The translations under genes and the position numbers were made by a program. This document shows positions 6,577 to 13,955 of a stretch of DNA of 16,839 bases, one piece after another; the stretch's first letter is position 1; the number at the start of each line of letters is the position of its first letter. Location of the stretch: positions 1 to 16,839 of the forward strand of contig JAPKGY010000011.1 of assembly GCA_026647385.1 (NCBI GenBank). The letters are read 5' to 3'. This DNA comes from Phycisphaerae bacterium. GTDB taxonomy: Bacteria > Planctomycetota > Phycisphaerae > UBA1845 > PWPN01. The notes beneath the pieces were generated by a model. The model was not told the DNA's origin, did no database searches, and saw nothing but the letters and a program-made list of their open reading frames with translations.

Positions 6577-9006
6577 ATGATCCAACTCTGTACTCGCGGA
6601 TCGCGTCGTGTCCGCCACGGCCGAAGCTGCCGGCTGGTGGCGATCGCTTGGGGCACCATTCTGATCGGAGCCTGCGACCCGACCCAGATACCGCCGCCGG
6701 AGCAGGATACCGGCTCGACGCAAATCGACTCGACCGACAACCACGTGCTGGGCTACACCCCCAAGTTGCCGCTCACACACCCGGACGCCCAACCGAGCGG
6801 CCTGTCCGCCTCCACCGTCGTCGGCGGCATCGGACTGACCTGGTTGGACAACTCGGAGGACGAAGACGGGTTCCTCGTGCAGCGATCGACCTCGGGCAAC
6901 TGGCAAGACCTGGCGACCGTCGCAGGCAACGCGGTCAATTACACGGATACGGCGACGTCGCCTGGAACGACCTACTGCTATCGCGTCCTGGCGTTCAACG
7001 GGGTAACGGAGTCCGTTCCGACGGCTGACGCCTGCGCGACCACGAATCCCGCGCCCCCCGCCGAGGAACCGCCGGCGCCCGTCGCGCCAGATGCTCCGAG
7101 TGACCTCACGGCCACAGCCGATACCACGTCGGTCGCACTCACCTGGCAGGACAACTCGACCAACGAAGACGGCTTCATCATCTGGCGCTCGGAGGATCAA
7201 ACCACCTGGACGAACCTCGGCACGGTCGGCGCCGATGGGACCACCTACACCGATGCCACAGTCTTGGCTGAGCAAACCTATTGTTATCAGATATCCGCCT
7301 GGAACACCGGCGGGGCCTCGGTGGAAACCCCCGAGCAGTGCGTCACGATGCCGCCGGCCAACACGGAGATCGCCGGCAAGGGAGGAGGAGGAGGGGGCGG
7401 GGGCGGCAGCAAACCGAATAATGGCCCTTGCCCGGTGAACTGCGCGAACTCGAAGCCGAACCGGGCGTTTCCAACCGCGGAGGGTTTCGGCGCCCAGGCC
7501 CTCGGCGGGCGCGGCGGCCGCGTCTTGCGCGTCACCACGCTGGCAGACTACGATCCGCTCACCGAGGAAGTCCTTCCCGGCAGTCTCCGGTGGGCCATCG
7601 AGGACCAGACCGGTCCGCGAATCCTCGTCTTTGACGTCGGCGGGACCATCCTGCTGAAGACCGAACTAACCTTCCGCGGCCAGGCGGGCAGCTTCGTAAC
7701 CGTTGCGGGACAGACCGCTCCGGGAGACGGGATCCAGCTCGGTCAGTTCGGGCTTATCATGACGGACGGGGCCCACGACATCGTTATCCGTCACGTACGG
7801 ATCCGAACCACCTTCACTCAGCTCATCTTTCCGCTCAGCGAGAACAGCAGCCGGAACTTCCTCAGGAAGGGCGTGCTGATCGACAACTGGAAGAGCACGT
7901 CGGTCACGCTCAACCGCAACATCATCTTCGATCACTGTTCGCTGGAGTGGGGACTCGACGACTCGTTCGGCGCGGACGACTGCGAACGCGTCACGCTGCA
8001 GTGGACGATCATCGGCGAAGGGTCTCTCTACGGCGACAGCATTCCGGCGGGTGCGTTCGAAGGCGATCCGAGCTTCAGCCGCGCCGGGGAACCCAGCCAG
8101 GGCGCGGTTTTCGGAGCACCAGCGGTCGCGTCCAACGAGGCCATGACCGTCCACCACTGTCTGTTCATTAACAACAAAACGCGCAACATGATGGTGTACA
8201 CCCAGGGAGCGGTGTTCGAGTTCATCAACAATGTTGTCTATAACCACATCGCGGGTCTCATGATCGCCCAGTACTACGGCTCCACGGCCAGCACGCGGGT
8301 CAATTTCATCGGCAACCGTTTCATCGACGGCCCCAGCCGCACCTCCTCGTACAGCACCCGCCCGATCTCGCTGAGCGAGGGAAACAGCGTCCCGAACAAG
8401 GAATCCGCCGATCCGACCCCTCAGTGCTTCTACGTTTATGACAATATCGACAACTACTGGCGGCCGAACAGCACGTACTCGGACTGGCTGGTGGCGGCGT
8501 GGCTGCACTGGCCGGGCTTCGAGGGGTATAACGGCTACCTGCCGGAGGGCTACGTGCGCGCGTACTATTATAACCCCCTCGACGAACTCTATCGCGCCGG
8601 CAAGGCCTTCGCGGGGGCGAGCATTCCGGTGACGGTTCATCCGGCCAGCCGCGTCGAATTCGCGCTCGCATCGAGCGTCGGCGCGACCCTGCCCCAGCGC
8701 GACTCCGTCGACACCCGGCTGATCAACGAACTCGGTACCCGCACCGGCGCCATCGGTATCGGCGCGAATCAGCAGCCTCCCCGCTGGGCGGCTGACGGCT
8801 CCCTCATCACCAGAGGCCACGATCCGCTGCCCACTCTGAACTCCGGACCCGCGCCCGTGGACACCGACGGCGACGGAATGCCTGACGACTGGGAAACCTC
8901 ACAGGCACTGAACCCCGCCGACCCCGCGGACGGCGTCCTCGACCCGGACCGGGACGGCTATACCAACGTCGAAGAGTACCTCAACAGCCTGGCCGGCGAC
9001 CCGTGA
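6577..9006 (+). CDS. Secreted lipoprotein: two FnIII domains, PL1-type pectate-lyase-like beta-helix, C-terminal Ca-type repeat
   Basis: An 809-residue putative polysaccharide lyase. The N-terminus has an Arg-rich start, a hydrophobic stretch and a lipobox ILIGAC, with C33 as the lipidated residue. Two fibronectin III domains lie at about 72-157 and 173-257, both with LTWxDNSxxEDGF and TYCY motifs. A Gly-rich linker (nine consecutive Gly, encoded near 7381-7406) follows. The beta-helix spans about 297-740 and starts with the PL1-like AFPTAEGFGAQALGG. It contains GSLRWAIE, VTVAGQTAPGDGI and FDHCSLEWGLDD. The end (762-803) is a DTDGDGMPDDWE / LNPADPADG / DRDGYTNVEEYLN module typical of secreted Planctomycetota and Bacteroidetes lyases. 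The ATG at 6577 is chosen over upstream starts because GGAGGGG precedes it and the signal peptide follows. The likely catalytic Arg region reads KTRNMM (R536), not the RxPR that I recall from many relatives, so activity and substrate are uncertain. Confidence 0.85.
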   Translation: MIQLCTRGSRRVRHGRSCRLVAIAWGTILIGACDPTQIPPPEQDTGSTQIDSTDNHVLGYTPKLPLTHPDAQPSGLSASTVVGGIGLTWLDNSEDEDGFLVQRSTSGNWQDLATVAGNAVNYTDTATSPGTTYCYRVLAFNGVTESVPTADACATTNPAPPAEEPPAPVAPDAPSDLTATADTTSVALTWQDNSTNEDGFIIWRSEDQTTWTNLGTVGADGTTYTDATVLAEQTYCYQISAWNTGGASVETPEQCVTMPPANTEIAGKGGGGGGGGGSKPNNGPCPVNCANSKPNRAFPTAEGFGAQALGGRGGRVLRVTTLADYDPLTEEVLPGSLRWAIEDQTGPRILVFDVGGTILLKTELTFRGQAGSFVTVAGQTAPGDGIQLGQFGLIMTDGAHDIVIRHVRIRTTFTQLIFPLSENSSRNFLRKGVLIDNWKSTSVTLNRNIIFDHCSLEWGLDDSFGADDCERVTLQWTIIGEGSLYGDSIPAGAFEGDPSFSRAGEPSQGAVFGAPAVASNEAMTVHHCLFINNKTRNMMVYTQGAVFEFINNVVYNHIAGLMIAQYYGSTASTRVNFIGNRFIDGPSRTSSYSTRPISLSEGNSVPNKESADPTPQCFYVYDNIDNYWRPNSTYSDWLVAAWLHWPGFEGYNGYLPEGYVRAYYYNPLDELYRAGKAFAGASIPVTVHPASRVEFALASSVGATLPQRDSVDTRLINELGTRTGAIGIGANQQPPRWAADGSLITRGHDPLPTLNSGPAPVDTDGDGMPDDWETSQALNPADPADGVLDPDRDGYTNVEEYLNSLAGDP

Positions 9007-9039
9007 GCCCGCCTGAATCGGAACCGGAGCCCGTCTCCT

Positions 9040-9068
9040 TTGGCGTAGCGGCGACCGATTCGTATAAT
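9040..9068 (+). promoter_or_regulatory. Sigma-70-like promoter of the fluoride unit
   Basis: TTGGCG (9040-9045), a 17-bp spacer and a perfect TATAAT (9063-9068). The predicted start near 9075 falls exactly at the 5' edge of the riboswitch. This is the best promoter in the window. Confidence 0.7.
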
Positions 9069-9074
9069 CCCGTT

Positions 9075-9202
9075 CCGGCGATGGAGTCCGCCATCACTCC
9101 CGATGCGCGAGGAATGCGAACGCCGTTCCGTGGGGCGCATCGGGGATCAACCGGCCTGGCCAGCCTGATGACTCCTACCCGCATCGGCTCCGGGTAGAGG
9201 TC
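9075..9202 (+). ncRNA. Fluoride (crcB-motif) riboswitch upstream of crcB, with putative anti-aptamer hairpin
   Basis: The 5' stem GGCG/CGCC (9077-9080, 9089-9092) carries the loop ATGGAGTC. GGAGTC (9083-9088) is perfectly complementary to GACTCC (9170-9175), forming the diagnostic pseudoknot. The conserved 3' segment CTGATGACTCCTACC is at 9165-9179, and AACCGGC (9149-9155) matches the usual joining region before the short 3' stem. Between the two stems lies a long extra hairpin: CCCGATGCGC (9099-9108) pairs with GCGCATCGGG (9135-9144), and GGAA/TTCC nest inside. Directly after the aptamer, CTACCCG (9175-9181) pairs with CGGGTAG (9191-9197). With GAC/GTC extending it (9170-9172, 9200-9202), this hairpin consumes the pseudoknot strand, so it is likely the fluoride-free alternative. 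No T-run follows, so the mode of control is unclear. In the family, fluoride binding turns expression on. Confidence 0.9.
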
Positions 9203-9292
9203 CGCGCCTAAGGTCGACGAGCGTAAACCCCTCCCCGAGCAGGCGTCCGGCGGGTCTTCCTTTTTCGCGTCGGCCGGAATCGGACACGGGTC

Positions 9293-9676
9293 ATGGAACG
9301 GTACCTTTTGGTGGCTTTGGGAGGTGGAGTGGGTTCGGTGCTGCGGTACGCGGTCGCCGGCTGGGGACAGCGGCTTGCGCCCGGAACGTTTCCTCTCGGC
9401 ACGCTGATCGTCAACGTGGCGGGCTGCTTTCTCATCGGCTTTCTGAACACCGCGCTGGTCGGCCCCGTCCCGGTCCGGCCCGAATACCGAATCGCCCTGA
9501 CCATCGGCATCCTGGGCGGTTTCACCACCTTTTCCGCCTTCGGCTGGGAGACCTTCTCCCTCGCCAACGAGGGCCAGACGCTTCACGCCGCGCTGAACGC
9601 GATGCTCAGCGTCGGCTTGGGACTCGTCGCCGTGTGGGCCGGGTTCCGATTGGCCGAGAAGTGCTTCGGCCTCTAA
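9293..9676 (+). CDS. crcB: Fluoride channel CrcB/Fluc
   Basis: A small inner-membrane channel that lets fluoride leave the cytoplasm; in the family it works as an antiparallel dimer. It has 127 residues, the normal length, with four hydrophobic segments at about 3-25, 36-58, 67-90 and 100-122. Family signatures are GGGVGSVLRY (10-19), GTLIVNVAGCFLIG (36-49, with pore Asn N41) and GGFTTFSAF (75-83), which holds the Phe-box F77 and F80 and polar track residues. The ATG at 9293 fits the family N-terminus; the ribosome site is weak (GGAATCGGA just upstream). It sits behind a fluoride riboswitch and 50 bases before a DUF190 gene, so function and regulation agree. Confidence 0.95.
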   Translation: MERYLLVALGGGVGSVLRYAVAGWGQRLAPGTFPLGTLIVNVAGCFLIGFLNTALVGPVPVRPEYRIALTIGILGGFTTFSAFGWETFSLANEGQTLHAALNAMLSVGLGLVAVWAGFRLAEKCFGL

Positions 9677-9726
9677 TCCGTTGCCCGGCGCCGCGGGGCG
9701 AGAACGGAGAATGATCGGAGGTCGCC

Positions 9727-10074
9727 ATGAAACTCGAGGGACAAGCCAAGCTCCTGCGAATCTTCATCGGCGAAAGCGATCGCCGGCAGGGACGTCCGCT
9801 ATACGAGGCGATTGTCCTGAAAGCCCGGGAACTCCACCTGGCCGGCGCCACCGTGCTCCGGGGCCCCATGGGCTTCGGCGCCCACAGCCGACTCCACACC
9901 GTCAAGGTCCTGCGCCTCTCGGAAGACCTCCCGATCGTCATCGAGATCGTCGACACCGAGGAGAAGATCAACCTTTTGCTCCCCCACATCGACGAGATGG
10001 TCCGGGAAGGCCTGGTCACGATCGAAACGGTCCAGGTCATCCGATACTGTGCCGAACCGCCAACGCGGGTTTGA
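9727..10074 (+). CDS. DUF190-family protein of the fluoride operon
   Basis: A soluble protein of 115 residues with the DUF190 pattern. The N-terminus EGQAKLLRIFIGESDR is followed by a YEAIVLKARE helix and the hallmark GPMGFGAHSRLHT motif (about 48-60), then a PIVIEIVDTEEKI strand-helix segment. The fold is known to be PII/ferredoxin-like, and the family often accompanies crcB; its biochemical role is not settled. GGAGG ends 5 bases before the ATG, and the gene starts 50 bases after the crcB stop on the same strand, so co-transcription from the riboswitch promoter is likely. A small regulatory or sensing subunit is a reasonable guess only. Confidence 0.88.
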   Translation: MKLEGQAKLLRIFIGESDRRQGRPLYEAIVLKARELHLAGATVLRGPMGFGAHSRLHTVKVLRLSEDLPIVIEIVDTEEKINLLLPHIDEMVREGLVTIETVQVIRYCAEPPTRV

Positions 10075-10098
10075 CCGCAGCCGCCCGCGACAGTCGGA

Positions 10099-10113
10099 GC
10101 GCATTTTTTGCGC
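10099..10113. terminator. Short GCGCA/TGCGC hairpin after the DUF190 gene
   Basis: A 5-bp stem with an all-T loop, 25 bases past the DUF190 stop, extended outside an internal loop by CGG/CCG. No T-run follows, so it is a weak terminator candidate. A second hairpin, TTGATG (10130-10135) with CATCAA (10150-10155), follows in the leader of the next gene. Confidence 0.25.
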
Positions 10114-10203
10114 GACCGAACCGTGCTGCTTGATGAAAACCGAAAAAGCCATCAAAGTAGTGTCGGGTTGGGCCGGCTGCCCGGCGAATGGAGGTCTCGT
10201 CTG

Positions 10204-11028
10204 ATGCAACCTTTGCAGATCGGCGTGTGTTCCTGGTCATTGGCTATCCCGGATCTCGAGCGGGCCCTTGCGACCATCCGGGAGGAACTGGGCCTCGGCC
10301 TCGTACACCTCGGACTCCTGGACGACAAGTACAAGGACCGCGATCGCCTGTTGCGGACCGTCGAGGATGCCGGCGTGGAGGTGAGCGCGACGGCCATCGG
10401 CTTTGTCGGCGAGGACTACTCGACGATCCAGCGGATCGCCGCCACCGGCGGGTACATTCCCGACCATGACTGGGAAAACCGCAAGGCCAAAAGCCAGGCG
10501 GTCGCCGACCTCACCCGCGAGCTGGGCGTTCGGCAAATGAGCGTACACATCGGATTCGTGCCCCACGATCCGCGCGGCCGGGGGTACGCCGTGATGGTCG
10601 ATCGGGTCAAGGCGATCGCGGACATCGCCGGCGAGCGCGGCCTGAGCCTGCTCATGGAGACCGGGCAGGAAACCGCCGATGCCCTGATGGCGTTCATGGA
10701 CGCCGTCGGGCGGCCGAACCTGGCGGTCAACTTCGACCCGGCCAATGTGATCCTTTACGGGGTGGGCGAGCCGCTCGAAGCGGTCAACGTGCTCAAGAAC
10801 CGCATCGTTCACGTCCACATGAAGGACGCCAACCTCTCGGCCAGGCCGGGGACCGACTGGGGCGAGGAGGTCGTGCTCGGGACCGGCCAGGCGGATATTC
10901 CCCGTCTGGTCAGCAGGTTGCGGGCGCTAGGATATACCGGGCCGCTGGTCATCGAGCGAGAAGCCGGCAACCAGCGGCTGGCCGACATCAAGGAGGCCGT
11001 CCGGCTGCTCGAATCGCTGGTCGGGTGA
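10204..11028 (+). CDS. Sugar phosphate isomerase/epimerase-like TIM barrel
   Basis: A 274-residue protein of the AP-endonuclease-2-like (xylose-isomerase-like) TIM-barrel superfamily. It starts on the typical first strand (IGVCSWSL). Likely metal ligands sit at barrel strand ends: E152 in LLMETG, D178 in VNFDPANV, H205 in VHVHMKDA and E251 in LVIERE. These enzymes isomerise or epimerise sugars or inositol derivatives; the exact substrate cannot be read from sequence, and many Planctomycetota encode dozens of paralogues. The start at 10204 is chosen because GGAGG (10190-10194) lies 9 bases upstream and the first strand follows directly; the frame is open further upstream to 10108 but that part lacks family similarity. 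It may be transcribed with the fluoride unit, but the 129-base gap suggests its own control. Confidence 0.82.
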   Translation: MQPLQIGVCSWSLAIPDLERALATIREELGLGLVHLGLLDDKYKDRDRLLRTVEDAGVEVSATAIGFVGEDYSTIQRIAATGGYIPDHDWENRKAKSQAVADLTRELGVRQMSVHIGFVPHDPRGRGYAVMVDRVKAIADIAGERGLSLLMETGQETADALMAFMDAVGRPNLAVNFDPANVILYGVGEPLEAVNVLKNRIVHVHMKDANLSARPGTDWGEEVVLGTGQADIPRLVSRLRALGYTGPLVIEREAGNQRLADIKEAVRLLESLVG

Positions 11029-11146
11029 CCGTTCACGTCGCACGGACGCGAGAGAACAACAAGGGCGCGGACACTCCGGCCATTCGATCACGGCGGGAAC
11101 CCCGCGCGGCCTGCAACCGGAGGCGGCGAGTCGAAGGCCGTTTTTC

Positions 11147-13138
11147 GTGTCGATCGTTAACAGGTTCTCGATCATGCAAAACATCCCGCTCAACGAAGTG
11201 ACCGATCCGACAGGGCCTGCTCCCGGCGGCAACGGCGGCACCCCGAAACCCATGATCTTCGAGGTCTCGTGGGAGGTCTGCGCCCAGGCGGGCGGGATCT
11301 ACACGGTGCTTCGCAGCAAAGCCCCGTCGGCCGTCCGGCGCTGGGGCGACAGCTATTGGCTCATCGGCCCGTACCGCGAGTCGGCCGCGGCGATCGAATT
11401 CGAGCTTGATCCCCCGGAAGGCGTCGTCGCCCGGACGGTCGAGGCCCTGCGCGATCGGGGGATCGTCGTTCATTGCGGTCGATGGCTCGTCACCGGCAGA
11501 CCGCGGGTCATGCTGATCGACCTTCGGACGGTCTACTCCCGACTGGGCGAGATGAAATACTTTCTCTGGCGGGACCACGGCATCGGGACACCCGACCAGG
11601 AGGGCGAACTCAACGACGTGATCGCGTTCGGGTATAGCTGCGCGGACCTGTTCCAGGCCCTCCACGAGCGGATGGAAGCCCGTCCCATGCTCGCCCACTT
11701 CCACGAATGGCAAAGCGCCGTCGGCCTGCCCGTGCTCCGATATCGCGGCGTCCACTTTCCGACCGTATTCACGACCCACGCCACGCTCGTGGGGCGAAGC
11801 CTGAGCGCCGCCAACGCCAACCTGTACGATCACCTCTCGGAAATCGACGGCCAGGCCGTTGCCCGCGAGCATCAGTTCGAGCACCGGTTCCTGATCGAGA
11901 AGGCGGCCGCCCATTCCGCCGACGTGTTCACCACCGTCTCCGGCATCACCGCAATGGAGGCCCGGCAGTTCCTCGGACGCCAACCCGAGGTGCTGCTGCC
12001 CAACGGTCTCAACGTCGAGCGATTCGCCGCACCCTATGAATTCCAGAACCTGCACCGGCGCTGCAAGAAGCTCATTCACGAATTCACGATGGGACACTTC
12101 TTCTCGAGCTACACCTTCGATCTTGACAAAACCCTCTACTTCTTCTGCGCTGGCAGATACGAGTACCGCAACAAGGGTTTCGACGTCTTCATCGAGTCGC
12201 TCTACCACCTCAACCAGTGGCTCAAGTCGGAGCGAAGCGACGTCACGATCGTCGCCTTCCTCATCGCCCCGGCCCCCTACCGGGCGCTCAACGTCGACAG
12301 CCTCAAGCGCCAGGCGATGTTCCACGAACTCCGGGAGACCTGTGAGCAGATCAAGGAGGACGTGGGCGAGCGCATGTTCCGCACGCTGGCGGACGGTCGC
12401 ATGCCCACTCTGGACGACCTCCTCGACGAATACGCCCGCGTCCGGCTCAAACGCATGTCTCATGCCTGGCGTCAATACGCCCAGCCGGCCATCGTCACCC
12501 ACGATCTCTACGAGGACTGGAAGGATCCGATCCTCTGCCACCTGCGTCACCGCGAATTGCTCAACGCCGCCGACGATCCGGTCAAGGTCGTCTTTCATCC
12601 GGAGTTTATCACGTCCACGAGTCCCGTGCTGGGCATCGAGTACGACCAGTTCGTCCGCGGCTGCAACCTCGGGGTCTTCCCGTCCTACTACGAGCCGTGG
12701 GGCTACACGCCGATGGAGTGCATCATCAGGGGCATCCCTGCCATCACCAGCGACCTGAGCGGTTTCGGGGCCTACGTCATGAGCCATTTCCCCGACCACG
12801 ACGACAACGGCATGTTCGTCGCCCGCCGTCGCGGCAAGTCCTTCGACGAAACGGTCAGCCAGGTCACGCACTGGATACACGACTTCACCCAGATGTCCCG
12901 CCGCGACCGGATCCAGCTCCGCAACCGCACGGAAGCCCACGCCGAGCACTTCGATTGGGAGCAGATGAGCCGGTACTACCGCGTCGCCCGGCGCTGGGCG
13001 TTCCAGAAGTACTATCCCGACCTCGAGATTTTCCCGCCCGAGCCACAGCCGCAGATCCCGCCGGGCAGGCCGGGCAAGATCGAACGGCCCGGCAAGACCA
13101 AACGCGCCCGCGCCGGCGGTTCCGCCCCCAAAACGTGA
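11147..13138 (+). CDS. Glycogen synthase, eukaryotic-type GT3 family
   Basis: Extends alpha-1,4-glucan from a nucleotide-sugar donor. It is of the animal/fungal (GT3) type, not the bacterial GlgA (GT5) type. It has FEVSWEVCAQAGGIYTVLRSKA-like N-terminal residues (G49, G50, I51, Y52), HFHEW (184-188), FTTHATLVGR, and PNGLNVERF followed by YEFQNLH. AGRYEYRNKGFDVFIESL begins the second Rossmann half. The retaining-GT E-x7-E pair is E516 and E524 in YYEPWGYTPMEC. Length is about 663 residues, close to yeast Gsy2, but with a short Pro-rich tail in place of the phosphorylated C-terminus. The Arg cluster that binds glucose-6-phosphate in eukaryotes is largely kept (SRRDRIQLRNRTE, R585 to R594). The start is GTG 11147 (GAAGG 9 bases upstream) or ATG 11174 (weaker AGG). 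No branching enzyme or phosphorylase is adjacent. Confidence 0.92.
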   Translation: MSIVNRFSIMQNIPLNEVTDPTGPAPGGNGGTPKPMIFEVSWEVCAQAGGIYTVLRSKAPSAVRRWGDSYWLIGPYRESAAAIEFELDPPEGVVARTVEALRDRGIVVHCGRWLVTGRPRVMLIDLRTVYSRLGEMKYFLWRDHGIGTPDQEGELNDVIAFGYSCADLFQALHERMEARPMLAHFHEWQSAVGLPVLRYRGVHFPTVFTTHATLVGRSLSAANANLYDHLSEIDGQAVAREHQFEHRFLIEKAAAHSADVFTTVSGITAMEARQFLGRQPEVLLPNGLNVERFAAPYEFQNLHRRCKKLIHEFTMGHFFSSYTFDLDKTLYFFCAGRYEYRNKGFDVFIESLYHLNQWLKSERSDVTIVAFLIAPAPYRALNVDSLKRQAMFHELRETCEQIKEDVGERMFRTLADGRMPTLDDLLDEYARVRLKRMSHAWRQYAQPAIVTHDLYEDWKDPILCHLRHRELLNAADDPVKVVFHPEFITSTSPVLGIEYDQFVRGCNLGVFPSYYEPWGYTPMECIIRGIPAITSDLSGFGAYVMSHFPDHDDNGMFVARRRGKSFDETVSQVTHWIHDFTQMSRRDRIQLRNRTEAHAEHFDWEQMSRYYRVARRWAFQKYYPDLEIFPPEPQPQIPPGRPGKIERPGKTKRARAGGSAPKT

Positions 13139-13159
13139 ATGGCGATCGGAATCCGGCGC

Positions 13160-13165
13160 TATAAT
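13160..13165 (+). promoter_or_regulatory. Possible -10 box of the DinB-family gene
   Basis: A perfect TATAAT followed by CCCC, 22 bases after the glycogen synthase stop and 68 bases before the DinB-family ATG. No good -35 is visible. It resembles the TATAATCCC at 9063 upstream of crcB. Confidence 0.4.
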
Positions 13166-13233
13166 CCCCGGCCGGCCGCGGGTGCTTCGTGGCTTCCCAC
13201 GGGCGTTTTCGCAAACACGAGGGAGCATCGGAC

Positions 13234-13773
13234 ATGGCTTCGGACCAGATGACCAGGCCGGGCGTCGGCCCACGAATGCGAGAGGATGATTCGATCGCGC
13301 AGGAGTTGGTGGGACGCTACACACGCGGGCCTCGGGATCTCCAGCAGGCGCTTGACGGAATGAACGAGGCCCAACTCAAGAGCAGGCCGATCGCGGGCAA
13401 ATGGAGCACGCTCGAAGTCCTGTGTCACCTCGCGGATACCGAGCAGTTCTTCGCGGACCGGATCAAACGCACAGCGTCCCTGGATCGCCCCCTCCTGCTG
13501 GGCGTCGATGCGAGCCGCTATGTGGACGCCCTGCACTACAACGATCGGGATGCAAAGGAGGAATTCGATCTCGTCGTCGCCACTCGCACTCAGATGGGCC
13601 GCATCCTCGGCTCACTCTCGCCCGAAGCCTGGGAACGCACAGCCGTCCACAGTGAAACAGGCCTGGTCACGCTTCGCCAACTGGTGTTGAACGCGATCAA
13701 CCACCTGAACCACCATCTCGCCTTCGTTCTCGAGAAACGCAAAGCGATGGGCCTGTCGGCGCCGAGGACCTAG
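13234..13773 (+). CDS. DinB-family (DinB/YfiT-like) putative metal-binding protein
   Basis: A 179-residue four-helix-bundle protein. The family places three His on helices for a divalent metal. Here they are H65 in LCHLADTE and a C-terminal cluster HLNHH (H157, H160, H161). The KWSTLEVLCHLADTEQFFADRI segment is the usual DinB/DUF664 first-helix pattern. Known relatives include thiol transferases (bacillithiol or mycothiol dependent) and damage-inducible proteins of unknown role, so no substrate is proposed. The ATG at 13234 is preferred over the in-frame GTG at 13189 because GAGGGA lies about 10 bases upstream; residues 1-20 are poorly conserved-looking, so M6 is also possible. It follows glycogen synthase by 95 bases, with its own -10 candidate. 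Confidence 0.8.
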   Translation: MASDQMTRPGVGPRMREDDSIAQELVGRYTRGPRDLQQALDGMNEAQLKSRPIAGKWSTLEVLCHLADTEQFFADRIKRTASLDRPLLLGVDASRYVDALHYNDRDAKEEFDLVVATRTQMGRILGSLSPEAWERTAVHSETGLVTLRQLVLNAINHLNHHLAFVLEKRKAMGLSAPRT

Positions 13774-13911
13774 GGCCGCTTTCGGTGTGAGAGTTTGGTT
13801 GTGGTGCGGCCAGCGCTGCGCGGGGGCCGGGTGGACCGACGCACCCTCCATGGGCAACGTTTCCGCTTTCGTCCTCTCTCCGCGTGGCCGTGTCCCCACG
13901 GTTCCGGGTCA

Positions 13912-13953
13912 CCGCCGGTCGCGAACACGGCGGGTCCCGGGAATGAATCCGGG
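13912..13953. terminator. Inverted repeats between convergent genes
   Basis: CCGCCG (13912-13917) pairs with CGGCGG (13928-13933) over a 10-base loop, and CCCGG (13936-13940) pairs with CCGGG (13949-13953), just past the stop of the CHRD gene. No T-runs follow on either strand. They lie where the DinB and CHRD genes converge and could end either transcript, but evidence is weak. The rest of the gap from 13774 to 13955 shows nothing else. Confidence 0.3.
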
Positions 13954-13955
13954 CC

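Noticed and set aside
7381..7406. GGN-rich low-complexity run as a possible regulatory or G-quadruplex element
   Set aside because: It is inside a certain coding region and encodes a poly-Gly domain linker, which explains it fully.
11033..13324. Very long minus-strand open frame opposite glycogen synthase
   Set aside because: It mirrors the high-GC codon pattern of the glycogen synthase gene, is low-complexity in Asp, Val and Arg, and has no recognisable domain. The plus-strand gene is certain.
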